Numbered from the stretch's first letter, positions 11,063 through 22,893 are shown. The stretch is DNA of 64,000 bases from Nemertoderma westbladi (GCA_032718475.1 JAUCBJ010008744.1:62001-126000); one strand, 5' to 3'. Notes: generated by a model from the letters alone, not told the origin. Made by a program: numbers and translations.

Positions 11063-12010
11063 ATTGTAATGGTACATATATGGACTTCTTGACTACTGGT
11101 CATCCTATCGATTTACACGATACGGACAATGTGGATACCGAAAGGGAGATGATTTTATTTAAATATCACGCGCAGGGGAGTCGGAATGACAAACTGCGAA
11201 TCAAACATGAAAATTCTATTCGAAACCAACTCAAAAGAGAAGATGTTGAAGAACCGGACAAGCGTACTAACTTTTACAAATATTTAGAGTTCCTGAGAGA
11301 AACTTATCTCAATGTAGCTAGTCAACAAAATCTAGAAACTCGATATCTGCAAGGTATACATCCTAATCCTATGATGGAACTTAAACGATTGTATTTTACT
11401 ATGATGTATCTTACCGCTAATCGACCCCTACCTATTGTACTGGATAGCTTCGCACAGATGGAGGAATATTGTAAAACGGGAGAAAGGTCGCCAGCGTTTC
11501 CTTTACAAGACGAGCATCTTTGGTATTACCTTGATGAATGCCCTAGACCCAATCAACAATCGGAATGCTAAAAACACCCGCGGAGACGTTGCGCTAAACA
11601 TAGTTTCACTCGCTATACTTACGGGAGTTTTGAGAGAAACCTGTTCGACGTGCCATACACGCTCGCTTGACTCAAATGATCCTTATGTAAACCTATGATC
11701 AGAGTTCCGGAATACTCAGTCAGACCTCCTTATTCCCCGGTGCGACTGCAGACTCTCGACCCTAACAGTATGACAGATCCTCCTGAGTTGTACTCGTTGT
11801 TCAAAGACCTGGTGCTACCCAAACAATTAGTCAGTGGCACTCCAGTTGTGGGTTCCTTGGATATTCGCCCACCCTACCTAGCCAGATTAGGACGCGGACA
11901 TCTAATATGTCTGTTCAACCCGTATAATCATCCCAGTTTGACTCTGATACAACCTGTCACCTAGGTGGAGGAAAGTGTCATACGGAACGCACTGGACGCA
12001 ATTTGGCAAA

Positions 12011-13723
12011 AGATCAGAAAAGGAACCTAAGATTGTTTAGACAAACGTAGATTACATCAACAAGTCCAAGCGGTAAAATAATTAGCTTTACCTCAGTTCG
12101 ATCGCGAAATCGAGAATCTGGAGGGAGATATTGAATGTGGACGTACATCTTCGTTACAAGAGTTCTTAAGCGAACGTGTTCAAAGAAGAATCAGCTAGAG
12201 GAAAAACATATCTAACACCAAGGGTCCATAGTGTGAATAGTTTTCCCCGGGGTGCGGGTGCTCGCAGGCTGTCTCCTTCGGGAGGCTGTAACTTCCTCTT
12301 ACCTCATCCTCTTCCTGCAATCGTTGTGATCAGTGTCACAATAAAAGCGTAGGAATGAGTAATGATGCGAAAGGAAGCACGTCCATTGTGGTATCTTATA
12401 GATACTACCTCTCCATATCCTTCCTCCGTCCTACCCTCCTCTTCCTCTACCCAATGCAATCGAGGATACAAAATGTTGACAGAGAAACCCTCTTCCTCCC
12501 ATCTTCTCTACCCAGTGCACTTAGCTGTATCGTGGTACTAACATACCATCCATCATGAAACCTCCCCATCCCCTTACTGTTTATCTGGATGTTTATATTG
12601 GTGTCCATATCTCCTGTCCATGTATCACCATGTTGATATTTACAATATCAGCCTCTGTCTCTCTTTATGTTAGTTGGATAATCAACTAACAACAACTTCC
12701 TCCTAATCACAGCCATTGCTACAAGGACTGAAAGGACGGAATAAACTTTGGTGAACAACTGGGGTACCATTGTGTGTCATAAATCTGGTTGTTCATGTTC
12801 ACACCCCTTAGTGCTTGGGACTAAACTCGCTAAACTAGATGAACACAATAAATTAATCCGATTCGAATGCTTTAGGCGCTTTCTAACTCCGTTCCGTAAC
12901 GTTGATAGTCAGACATATATATTTATTCATAACAATATTATTTGCAGGAATAATCTCGGTAGTACTTGTGCTTAGGATTTGAAATAAGCCTTGCACATTA
13001 ATTAGGTGCCTGTGATTTATTGCGACTTGCAACTTAATTTCATCCCAAGGCAATTTACATCCTGCCCCACAACGACATACCATTCTAGACAATTTGTCGC
13101 TGAGTGCTTCAACCCAGCCATATACTTACTATAAATCACGAGACTAAATTCCTTTGTTTGACCTACTCAGTCGCGACATACAAATTCCCCTACCATTATT
13201 AGTGCTGTTTACTTCCATTGAGTGTTGAGACGTAATACACCCCCACGGCCAACAACATACAATAGCGTGGCTCAACATTTCCCATACCTATTGACTTTGT
13301 GTGGCCTAATTGCTGGTCTAGTTCGTGGAATTCATAGTGTCGGCTCCTTCCTATTGAATGGTAGTCCATAGCAACATTCTTTGAATAGCATCACTGAATT
13401 GACAGTAACAGACGGCATTTACTCGGATTACAGTAGACAGCGACTACTAGCGGTGAAACAAGAATTGTAAAAGCACTTTAATGATACTTGTTACTCCCGT
13501 TCTCTTTGAAAGGCGTTTCTTAATTTATTTGAGATAAAGCCACCCAGCAGGAGCAAAGAGTATTACATTCTTAATAATAGCCAAATTATTAATTTCTCTA
13601 GATGGCGCAAATAGAATAACTTCTTTGGTGATTAATTATTTATTTTGCAGAATAAATACTTGGTTAATAGGCCTTTATAGTTACAACATACTATTTGTGC
13701 ATAGATTACATTAACTTCACATC
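12011..13723. other. Stretch between X1 and Y, no supported gene
   Basis: Positions 12011-12200 still show short in-frame pieces that may be the decayed X1 C-terminus. A UUCG-type hairpin lies at 12273-12284 (CTCC TTCG GGAG), and AATAAA sits near 12341. Positions 12370-12560 are pyrimidine-rich with tandem CTCTTCCTC runs. The remainder has no recognised feature. Confidence 0.45.
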
Positions 13724-15596
13724 ATGTCTGAGTCAGACATTGACACTGAACCATTTATTCCCCACCCACCGGTCACAGCTGCCCCTCATACTAACATTCC
13801 CCCTTCCGTTGACCAGGTTGCGCCACCTGCCCCCAACAAGAAATCTTGGGACAGGTCCCGCATCAGAACTAGACAATTTACCGGAGGGATTGTAGATAAC
13901 ATAAATGTAGAACCACCCATCGCTAGTGTTGTACAAACTGGAGTGAGCTTACCATCACTACTAGTAATGAACACATCCCCCATTATGTTCGCCCCCTCAC
14001 CCAACAGCAATGAGGAATTACACCCCCCGATCGATAACACTCTTTCCCAGAACATTGCAGATGAAACAATTCCTGTTCACCCGCAAGCCAGAGTAACTTA
14101 CTTGCTGGAGGAAATTGACAGTTACCGGGAAAGGGTGGCAACCAGAACTGTAGCTTCTGAACAGGAGGTTTATGGGGAAAAATTACATCACTTAATAAAT
14201 ATACATTATGACCACCTGGAACTTTGTAAGTTCTTCGAGTTCAATGATATGGCATAGGCAGATCTATACAAACTAAAGGTTCCCCTGGTTCCTTGCAGCA
14301 TGGAAGAGCTGTCCGTGTTAGTTTATGACCATGTAGCTGACTTCAATCGGCATATAGGAACCCTCACACATGAGTTACATACTGTGCAGCCTGACCCCAG
14401 AACTAACCCAGCTGCATATTTTAAGGTTAAGGAACTAGTCTGTAGAACCCGGCTAGTTTTATCCGCCTTCTGGGGAGTATCTAGTAGACATCACAATGCG
14501 GAGCTCGCTGCCATAGTCTCCAGACAGTTAGCGGAAGTGGCGGTATTAGCCTGGAAGTCACTCGCCCTTGAAAGGCTACATGGGCTGACCATTCCCCCAG
14601 GTGTGGACATAGCCTGTTCCGGTACCGTAGCACCAAGCAACCTGTGCACTGACTCAGAGAATTCCAGAGAAGGTGAGGACATGGATGCAATATCACGGCA
14701 CCTACAGCCTTACATAGCTGTGGTAGGAGAGTCTGAACTGCGTAGGAGGTTAAAGGGTTTGGCCCCCTCCAGCCCTGAATCAATGGCAGTTCAGGATGAG
14801 ATGGACGCTGAGCGTGACATACGGGAACAAGTGTAGGAGCATGCGGCTGATAAGGAAATCTTAGAAATAGAGTTGCAGCTAAACGCAAACCAGATACGTA
14901 CTAAAGCCGAACAGTGGGAAAACGAGCGCATGGAAGCTGATATAGCCTTACGAAACAGATTAGCACTAAAATGACTAAAACTCCACCGATGCTAGTGAAA
15001 GTAGTAGCCACTCTCAGAGCAGACGAAAGAGAGCTGTTAGAGTGGCATAGCCAGACCTGCCTCCATATAATAGGGACAGAATACTCCCAAAGCAGATGGA
15101 TTTAGATCATCCGAGACCACTGGATTCATGGCCCCCCCTGGGCAGGTTACAGGAGGAAGATGAGCCGAAAGATCCTGGGTTCGAGATCTATAGAGATTTG
15201 TGGGAACGGGAACCACCTCAGTTGGTTGCAGTCCCATTGCGCGATACATCAGCCAAGCCGATCGATCCAGTAGTAGTTCCATACCCAACCATGACAGCAA
15301 CCCCCTTCCGCAATAGAGATGTTGTACCACCACTAGGGGCACCAATTGTAACTAAAGAAATACCCAATGAAGTCCCAAACTCCCATAATATCTCTCATAC
15401 AGCTTGTCTAGAACACCCCAGACCTAACTACCTGTCTAGCACCTTTGCCATGACAAAGGACGATAGAATGTCATTTGGCACTGGAATATCCCCAATCACC
15501 GGCTTGGTAGAAAATTTCAAGGTATCATATACGTTATCCCATGGTAATGAAGACCACCAACTCTTTAATCATGTCATTAATACGACAATAGTATAA
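13724..15596 (+). pseudogene. Decayed ORF Y, unrecognised protein of about 620 residues
   Basis: Three open pieces belong to one gene. 13724-14257 and 14300-14974 are in the same frame, separated only by a TAG at 14255. A second TAG lies at 14834. The frame then shifts by one and continues through about 14983-15596, with one more in-frame stop near 15048. The N-terminus is Pro/Ser-rich and acidic. The middle is helical (THELHTVQPDPRTNPA, ELAAIVSRQLAEVAVLAW), followed by a charged coiled-coil-like run (EILEIELQLNANQIRTKAEQ), a Ser/Arg-rich patch (DASESSSHSQSRRKR) and a Pro-rich tail. No RT, protease or integrase motif is present. Its place next to X leaders suggests a gag-like or structural protein of the same mobile family, but this is inference and I do not recognise it. 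Confidence 0.5.
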
Positions 15597-15679
15597 ACAC
15601 CGATACTATACACACAATCACCATAACTAAGTAAATAAATTAAATAATACAACCAACAAAGATGTAATAATATCACAGT

Positions 15680-16333
15680 AGACCCAGATCTGTGTGAATG
15701 AGCAATACCCTATTCTACCGCTATATTTTCCGAATGTTGATCCTCAATAAATCAATAACTAATTTAAAACATTGGGATGCTGGTGTGTCACTCGCGCAAC
15801 CCTTTTTAACAAAGTTCTAGAGTTTTATCGTATATTATTCCTAAATTTAATACCTTTAAATTTATTTAATGAGTATCCATGGAAAAAAATATCACCATTC
15901 GGAAAATAGTAAGTTTGTAATGAACATTAGTGCGTGTTGTGGCATTGGGTGTGTTAGTTTGCATGATAGCACGAATAACAGCTATTCTCCATGTGTTTAC
16001 TGTAGCAAACCGAAACCCTATTGCAGACTCATTTCAGTTGCACTACAATAGTCGATATACCCCGACGAATAGCCCTCGGAGAGACCAGCCTTGAGCTTTT
16101 CCTGCGCGTTAGCCGCTTCGTCTTCCACCCGTTCTTCCACACCTGTTGGATAGGGAATAGGCGTAGCGGGGCTAATGTGGCCAGGGGCAGGTCGGGTCCA
16201 TGTCGGGCTGGGGATAAAGGGCGGCTTGCCACTGCCAACCCTATATATAAACTCAAATAACTATAATAATTATCGACTCATTGGTTCACTTCTACTGCAT
16301 TATTAATATATTTGCTTATTTACAATAACAATA
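15680..16333 (+). promoter_or_regulatory. Leader of element X, copy 2, with TATA-like box
   Basis: The three blocks shared with the X1 leader recur here (15680-15727, near 15992, 16185-16262). A TATATATAA sits at 16242-16250, about 85 bases before the ATG of X2, and is a plausible core promoter element. The leader begins about 85 bases after ORF Y ends. Confidence 0.5.
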
Positions 16334-17345
16334 ATGGATACTTCTAAAGACGATTCAATGGACAATATCAATACGCAGCGACAACAACTTTCAGAGGAAT
16401 ATTGCTGAAGTATGAGAGAGATGATGGAGGACCTGTTGACACCCGGAGCACTACAACAGCATACGGAGCCACTAATGTCCCCCGTAGAGATATCAGAACG
16501 ACTTCACTATCGCGCCTTCATGAACAGATACACCAATATTGATGGATCATACAAACCATTCATTATATCCAGACATCCAAGCGACCTCATATACTCCGAA
16601 GACGTTCATGAGCGATAAGATATGGAAATGTGGAGCTATCATGTACGAAGACAATGAGAGAATACCGCCCAGATGTATAAGGAAGCCGCGATTCGGGATG
16701 CCATGTCAGCGAACGAAGCGGAAGCTAGCGACAACACGGCTAGATTTAAGGATTTAATTACCTTCCTCAGGGAAACGTATTTGAATGTGGCGGCAGCCCA
16801 AACCCAGCAAACTCATTACCCCAAAGGCATCCACCCCGATCCAATAGCTTAACTCAAGCGTTTGTACCATACAATGACTTAACCGCAGCTAGACCTTTAC
16901 CCGTGTTGCCGGATCGTTTCGACGCTATGGAGGAGTATTGCAAAACTGGTTCCCGATCTCCACATGTAAGTCGCCAGGATTTTAAATTATGATATTACTG
17001 TGACGACTGCCCATACCCTAACCAACAAGTAAACCATGATGACCATGCACGATGAGGCCGACCGGTTAATCACCCCCGTGAATGTTGCCCTAAACACAGT
17101 TATACGCGTTTCACGTATGGAGGATACGAGCGCGATTTATTTGGCGTGGATGAGTGAGCCTTAAAGAAATTACGTAAAATGGAGCGTTTACCCATTGACT
17201 TCCTACGATTTTCAGTGTGACCCCTGGCTCCTAAAGTTTAACCGTCTCCAGTCCTTCCCCAGGATTTTGGCCCTTTAGATGGTGTAAAAGCTTTTGCGGA
17301 ATTAGCCGGTTATTTTCCCCGTAAAGTACTCTGTAGTTGGTTTAA
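16334..17345 (+). pseudogene. Element X protein, copy 2
   Basis: Begins at an ATG (MDTSKDDSMDN...), then hits in-frame stops near 16406, 16615 and 16850 and a one-base shift near 16880. Across these breaks the sequence matches X1: MSPVEISERLHYRAFMNRYT, ITFLRETYLNVAA, GIHPDP, a TAARPLPVLPDRF run, MEEYCKTGSRSP, then YYCDDCPYPNQQ with two following His (C-x2-C...H-x2-H), and KHSYTRFTYGGYERDLFG. The conserved CxxC and HxxH spacing may be a zinc site. Function unknown. The copy is more decayed than X1 and ends about 140 bases before the left inverted arm. Confidence 0.6.
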
Positions 17346-17488
17346 CAGGCATAAAAAGCCGTATCCTTACTGTACTGGTGTTTTAGGGGACATAAAAAGC
17401 CACTTCTTCTGTATGTGTACTTTAGCGGACATAGTTAGCAATTCTATGACGCAATGCGCTAGATCCTCTTGAAACAGTGTAGTTACTA

Positions 17489-18471
17489 TGACGACAGCCT
17501 AACAGCTGAGCTGTACACATGTAGCTTTTCCTTGTTCTCTGGTGTTTCTTTGTTCGGTCAACCAATCAGAGCGATTCTCCTGCTTTTTGTACAGAAACCT
17601 CCGAGAAATCGCACAATGCATTATGGGTCAATGTTTACATTTTGTCCTGAGCCCAGAAGACCGGCTTCGGAATCTCTGTGTTTTCAGTCTTTAGCCCAAC
17701 ATTAGTAGGCTTAATTATAGAACGTATATCTGTTATCTCACATATCATATCAATTCATAACATATCATAACCATTCATACCTTAACATTTGTACTGCTAT
17801 TTACTGTCGGTTGTTCATTATATCAGTTGATGGAATATTGTTATATTTGGATAATATCAATCAATAATCAGACACCCCAATCTTCTTGATATACTGAAGG
17901 TTAGAGAGACCGGTTACATATAACGATTGCGACTTACATTAAAGTGGTTTTGAAGTGAATCTAATGCTATTTCATAGGCACTACATGTATTGGTTGTTGT
18001 TCTCTTTATATGTGACTAAAATTAGTGAAGGTCGGCAGATCTGTGTGCAGCATTGTGCAGTATTGTGTATGATTGTGACTGATAACAAAGCATCTCCTAA
18101 AGAATGCGCCATATACGTGAATCCATAGCCATCCCGTTGTGTCTAGTTTAAGTCATAACTCTGTTTACATATTTAGAGCGCCACGTCCTAAAGGAACTGT
18201 TAATATTTCCCGAAAGTGAATAATATTTGTCAGAGATTATATATATTACGATCAGTCGAATAATACAGTAGGCCTACACCGCAATAAGATTAAGCTTCCG
18301 AATCCAGTCTCCCGGGTATATCCAACGGGTGAAAGGACGCGCATAGACTGGCTTCGGCTAATGTAGTGTATCAAATACTCGTCATAGGCTAAAGTCGATT
18401 TATTATCTAGAAGACATCCCAATTTGGCAGGTTAAACTGCTAAAGGTCTGAAAGCGCGTACAGATGGGGAT
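17489..18471 (+). repeat. Left arm of a long inverted repeat, TG...CA ends
   Basis: About 983 bases that match the reverse complement of 21880-22893, at roughly two-thirds identity by eye. Matching landmarks include ACCAATCAGAGCG, GCACAATGCATTA, GCGCCACGTCCTAAAGGAAC, ACAGTAGGCCTACACCGCAA and AGGTCTGAAAGCGCGTACA. It starts TGACGA and ends GTACA, the TG...CA form typical of LTRs. It could be an LTR of a retroelement whose partner is inverted, or the long terminal inverted repeat of an unknown element. Confidence 0.8.
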
Positions 18472-18602
18472 TACTCAGAATACCGAGACATGATTCTACC
18501 GGAACAGCTGATCCCTCAAGAGGAACCCCCTTAGTTCCACCTGGACTCGGAAGAGGAGTTGGTACATCCCGAGCCGTGACGCCAGGTGAACAGTTGTAAT
18601 AA

Positions 18603-18623
18603 CCCCCCCCCCCCCCCCCCCCC
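18603..18623. repeat. Poly-C tract
   Basis: Twenty-one consecutive C directly before ORF Z. Confidence 0.9.
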
Positions 18624-18646
18624 GTGATGAAACCACTCAGTTGATA

Positions 18647-20182
18647 ATGTCATCTAGTATCCATGCGCGCCTATCCACGACTCCATCCGGTACCTTGTTA
18701 ACAGAACTCGCTTTGTTGGAGGCCATGGACAACACTGCGCTCCAACCAGAAATTATTACATTGAGAGCTCGTATCACTGAAGGAGACCTATAATCCTTCT
18801 CAGATTTCCTTTCCAATTTCCAAGCTGAGGCTAGAGACAAAGAATGGCGTGAGGAAGAAGCAATAGCGCTGGAGGATGCCGACCTCACCGTCTACCGCCA
18901 ACCTTATGTCCAATCGTTGATGGAAGGTTTTCAACCTAAACGTTACGTTCATCCTTCCATGCAGCACAAGGTCTTCGGCACCAAGCAACCGTGCATCTTC
19001 GGTGAGCCCGCTGAAACCACTTGTGCTATCACCGATGTCCCGATGTTAAAGACGCCTACCTTGGAACCATTACATGTAGATGGTGAATTAGTTCCCCCTT
19101 CTCGCACTCGAGCCGACGTAATTCGGGAAAACGTCCATGGAATAAATGTAGCGTGTCGACCTTTACATTATCCCTTCTACGGAATTAAAGACCATTCTCG
19201 GTTTGTGATGCTTAAACAACACTACATCATACAACCAGAACACCCTGGATGGGATATGCAATTCTTACCATTGGTGAACCCGTTGGACCTCGTAGAACTG
19301 GAGGCTTTGCATCAACATTTGGATTATTTGGTGAAATTAAACTCATTTAAAAAACCTTATAACATAGTAACAATAGAAGCCAATTCACGTCCACCCTTTA
19401 ACTTGGAGACATTTATGGATTGCCGCCGCCTCGTACACTGGAACTTAGATGTAACCTTCCTGGAGGATGATTTGAAATATATCGAACCAAATCTAAATAC
19501 TAATGAGATGCCTAGCTATGAATCCATAAGAATCCATATGAATCCATAGCTACGGCAATATGATTTATGACAATGAAGGCTCAGTGCCAGATCATGAGCT
19601 CGGTTCAACTCGGTTGATTCATATCCGCGGCCTCACTGGAGCCACACACGTTTTTACGTGTACTTGTCACAGTACCAACAGCATTTTCCCAACCTTGAAC
19701 GCCTATCAACGCCGTGCAAGACATCAACAGTTTGTTAAAGCGGAGGCTTACATCAACGACACGAATCGACGCCCAGCCATTAGACGCCGCTTTATTACCA
19801 CAACCCGTATTCGACATTTTCTTAGACGAATCCATTTATAAACTCGGTTTAGCCATATATCGGCTTTAATCGACTGGTATCGCGGGACCGAGTGGCTCAC
19901 GGTACGAGGTTTCCGTTAAAATCTCGCAAACATGTCCGTTGTGCGCATTGCTGTCTTCGCACACACAAGGCTCCCACCCAACCTGGAGGTCTTTGTGAGC
20001 ACTTCACTGATAGTCACATCAAACTCTATTGTCCCTACTGTCGCATTAATGACGACCACATCTTCTTCTCCTGTCTAGCCTTTGCCACCCAGTGCGAGCC
20101 TTGCCAATTCAAGGGACACAGTATTCCAAACTGCCCCTTTGGTCCCGACATCGAGGTAGAAGAGGAAACAAATGTCACATGA
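18647..20182 (+). pseudogene. Element X-related protein Z
   Basis: A single frame runs 18647-19549 with one TAA at 18791. It encodes about 300 residues with a charged helical N-terminus and a central PLVNPLDLVELEALHQHLDY segment. The part ANSRPPFNLETF...DDLKYIEPNLNTNE aligns with the ANRPLPIVLDSF...EHLWYYLDECPRPNQQ part of X1, which makes Z a distant third member. A local repeat of ATGAATCCAT near 19525-19545 breaks the frame. Further ORFs follow at 19560-19841 and 19892-20182. The last is Cys-rich (RCAHCCLRTH, GGLCEHF, YCPYC, QCEPCQFKGHSIPNC) and may be a zinc-binding domain. Open sequence continues in fragments to about 20600. The sequence 18474-18600 also reads open in the third frame and may be a lost N-terminus. 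Confidence 0.5.
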
Positions 20183-20599
20183 TACATTCGATCATGGGAA
20201 GGATGCGCAGATCTCAACGCAATCACCATGTCCCGATACGCAGCAGCAAAAGCTCACCTCGGAGTATACGCGGTCGCCCCCTTCACCTGCGCAACAGATG
20301 TTCGGCGTGCTTGGCTACCAAGTTACGAGCTCCTCAACCGTGTAGCTTCCTGCACAAACACCCGCTTCGTCTGACTCTTCCTTTGCGAGATACACCCAGA
20401 GCGTGCGACGTCCTACGATATAATAAAGTTTATTAGTGACTCTACATTCTATGTTCCACAGTTCCTGGAAGGATATCCCAAGCTGCTCCCACAGCATCGA
20501 GTTTTCAGTGAACACGCTCAATGTGAAGGACCAGTTCTCCACGCTGTGCCTCCATTGGTCCATGGTCCTCCATCCTTCATTGGCAACCAGCCCCCGTTT

Positions 20600-21515
20600 G
20601 TGTCCCAGAGTAGTGTTCACACTAGTAATATGAATGCTGCAATGCTAGCATGTCCCCAGAAAAGTGTTCATATTAATATGGTCACAGAGTAAAGAGTAGT
20701 GTTCACATGTTCACACTAGCATGGTCCCAGAACACAGTTCACACTAACATGGCCCCTGAGTAGTATTCACACTAGTAATATGATGCAATGCTAGCATGTC
20801 CCCAGAAAAGTGTTCACAGTAACATGGTCCCAGAGCAGTGTCCACACTATCATGGTCCCAGAACACTGTTCACACTAACATGGCGCCTGAGTAGTCTTCA
20901 CACTAGTAATATGATGCAATGCTAGCATGTCCCCAGAAAAGTGTTCACACTAACATGGTCCCAGAGAAGTGTTCACACTAACATGATCTGATCCCATAGC
21001 AGTGTTCACACTAACATGATCTAATGTTAGTGATCACACTAACATGGCCCCAAAAAAGTGTTCACATTAACATGATCCCAGTGTAAAGAGTAGTGTTCAG
21101 ACTAACATGTCCAATAGTAATGTCCACACTAAAATGGTCTCAGAACTTTGTTCACACTAACATGCTCCAATATCAGTATTCACATTGACAATGTCAAAGA
21201 GCGCAGTGTTCACACTAAAATGGTCCCGGAGTTGTGTTCACAGTAACAAGGTCCCGGAACACTGTTCACACTAATATTGCCCCAGAGCGCAGTGTTCAAA
21301 ATAGCATTTCCATGGAGTAATGTTCACACTAACATGGTCCAAAAGCAGTATTCACACTGACATTGTCCCATAGCGCAGTGTTCACACTAAAATGGAACCG
21401 GAGTAGTTTTCAAACTGACATTGTCCCATAGCGCAGTGTTCACACTAAAATGGTACCGAAGTAGTTTTCACACTAGAATGGTCTCAGAACATTGTTCACA
21501 CTTACATGGTTCAAT
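20600..21515. repeat. 28-bp degenerate tandem array, second locus
   Basis: Same unit as at 5.5 kb (AACATGGTCCCAGA...GTGTTCACACT). The composite ATGATGCAATGCTAGCATG followed by TCCCCAGAAAAGTGTTCA is repeated here at about 20630, 20780 and 20910. Divergence between units increases toward 21500. The array lies inside the pair of inverted arms, between Z and the gag fragment. Confidence 0.9.
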
Positions 21516-21522
21516 AACAGGT

Positions 21523-21860
21523 TAACCTCCCACTACTTGGAGACATTGGAATCGTTCATGGCAGGCTTACCTCGATGCATCTGGCCTGTCAGAGGCTAAT
21601 GAAAATCGACGTAAAGCCTTAATGTACCACCGTCCACCACCTTGGAATGGAAGGCCAGCGACGCCTTTCCTCCGTTCTTAATGATCATGAATTCCAGCAA
21701 AAAGCATACAAAGAAATTGTAGATGCTTTGAATAAAATGTTTGACCATGTTAATGTAATTTCCTCCCGTATTCAATTCAAAAATCGTAAACGGCTCCCTC
21801 CGGAATCTGTAGAGGAATATGTTTCTGCACTGCGAAATATTGCTCGAGACTGTATATGAT
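21523..21860 (+). pseudogene. Ty3-type retrotransposon gag fragment
   Basis: Two frames combine to the core of a retrotransposon gag/capsid domain: TTWRHWNRSWQAYLDASG in the first, then KEIVDALNKMF, NVISSRIQF and ESVEEYVSALRNIARDC in the second (21647-21859). This order (WxxW helix, then the VxxYVxALRxLA region) is characteristic of Ty3/Gypsy-type gag. A frameshift lies near 21640. No protease, RT or integrase follows, because the right inverted arm starts about 20 bases later. It is a dead fragment. Confidence 0.75.
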
Positions 21861-21879
21861 GCTCTTTAAGATAGTTTCT

Positions 21880-22893
21880 GTTCGCGCTTTTAGACCTTTA
21901 GCAGTTTAACCTGCCAATTTTAATTGTCCTCTTGTTTATAAATCGACTTTAGCCTTTACCAATTACCTAGTGTACTGAAGTTACATCAGCCGAAGCCAGT
22001 CCGTGCGCGGCGTATGACCCACAGTTAAGGGAGACTGGATTCGGATGCTTTGACCTTATTGCGGTGTAGACCTACTGTATTATTCGATTGATCACTACTA
22101 TATAATCTCTGACAACTATTTACTTTCGGGGAAATATTAACAGTTCCTTTAGGACGTGGCGCTTTAAGTATAAAAACAGAGTTATGACTTATACTAATCA
22201 CAACTAGATGGCCACAGAGTTTCGTAAATAGCGCATTCTTTAGGAGATGCATTATTAACCTTCACACTACTTCACACTACTTTACACTAGTTCGCACTAT
22301 TCTGCCGACCGTCACTGAATTTGATCATATATAAGGAGGATTATAACTGACACACGTAGGGATTATGAAATAGCATTTAATTCACACAAAACCACTATAA
22401 TTTAAGTCGCAGTTGCTACCGGTAGACTCTATTCCTCTTACCTCAGTAATCAATAAGATTGAGGGGTTTATGATTATTTATAGGTATTCTCCAAATATAA
22501 CATCAATATCCATTAATATAACAACAATTAATACCATAAACAGAAGTAAAATAGTGCGGTGATTCAGTAATATGCAGTCAGATAGTAAACAAAGATGAAA
22601 TGAGTATAAATAAGCAATGTTACGAGATGAAGCAGTGTTTTATGCCAACAGTTTTACGTCCTTATAATCAAGGCCATCTGATGTTCCTAGGCCAAAGTCT
22701 GAAACTTCCGCACAGAAGCACAGAAATTCTGAGTTGTTCTGATTCTCAGAAAATAGTAAACAAAGACCGTAATGCATTGCGCGAGTTTCCATAGGTTTCT
22801 GTTAGCCATAAAGTGAAAATTGCTCTGATTCGCTGAATAAGACAGAACAAAGAACTTCCACGTCCACAAAGAATCAGCTGACAGATTTCGTCA
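21880..22893 (-). repeat. Right arm of the long inverted repeat
   Basis: Reverse-complement partner of 17489-18471. On the minus strand it starts TGACGAAATCTG at 22893 and ends GCGCGAACA near 21880. Arms and interior together span about 5.4 kb. I saw no clear short target duplication outside the arms (left flank TAGTTACTA, right flank TCTTGGTTC). Confidence 0.8.

Larger units (their letters stand above)
6898..12010 (+). pseudogene. Element X protein, copy 1 (split by LINE-A)
   Basis: Coding sequence runs at 6898-7093, is interrupted by LINE-A, and resumes at 11063 in the same frame: ARYTHC joins NGTYMDF at the insertion site. The longest clean piece (11076-11571) includes LEFLRETYLNVAS, a run around GIHPNP, TANRPLPIVLDSF, MEEYCKTG and YYLDECPRPNQQ. 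Nearly every one of these matches X2, so the reading frame is real. After 11571, frames shift and stops appear, but an AKHSFTRYTYGSFERNLFDV segment and the downstream ORF 11695-11964 extend the protein. The true start is unclear because only TTG is available at 6898. I recognise no family. The protein seems helical with a small Cys/His cluster near the C-terminal third. It is a dead copy of an unidentified mobile-element protein. Confidence 0.6.

Noticed and set aside
13724-14974. TAG reassigned or read through as a sense codon in ORF Y
   Set aside because: A frameshift and a further stop follow, and the neighbouring X copies contain TAA and TGA as well. Ordinary decay explains it, and the three intact genes use standard stops.
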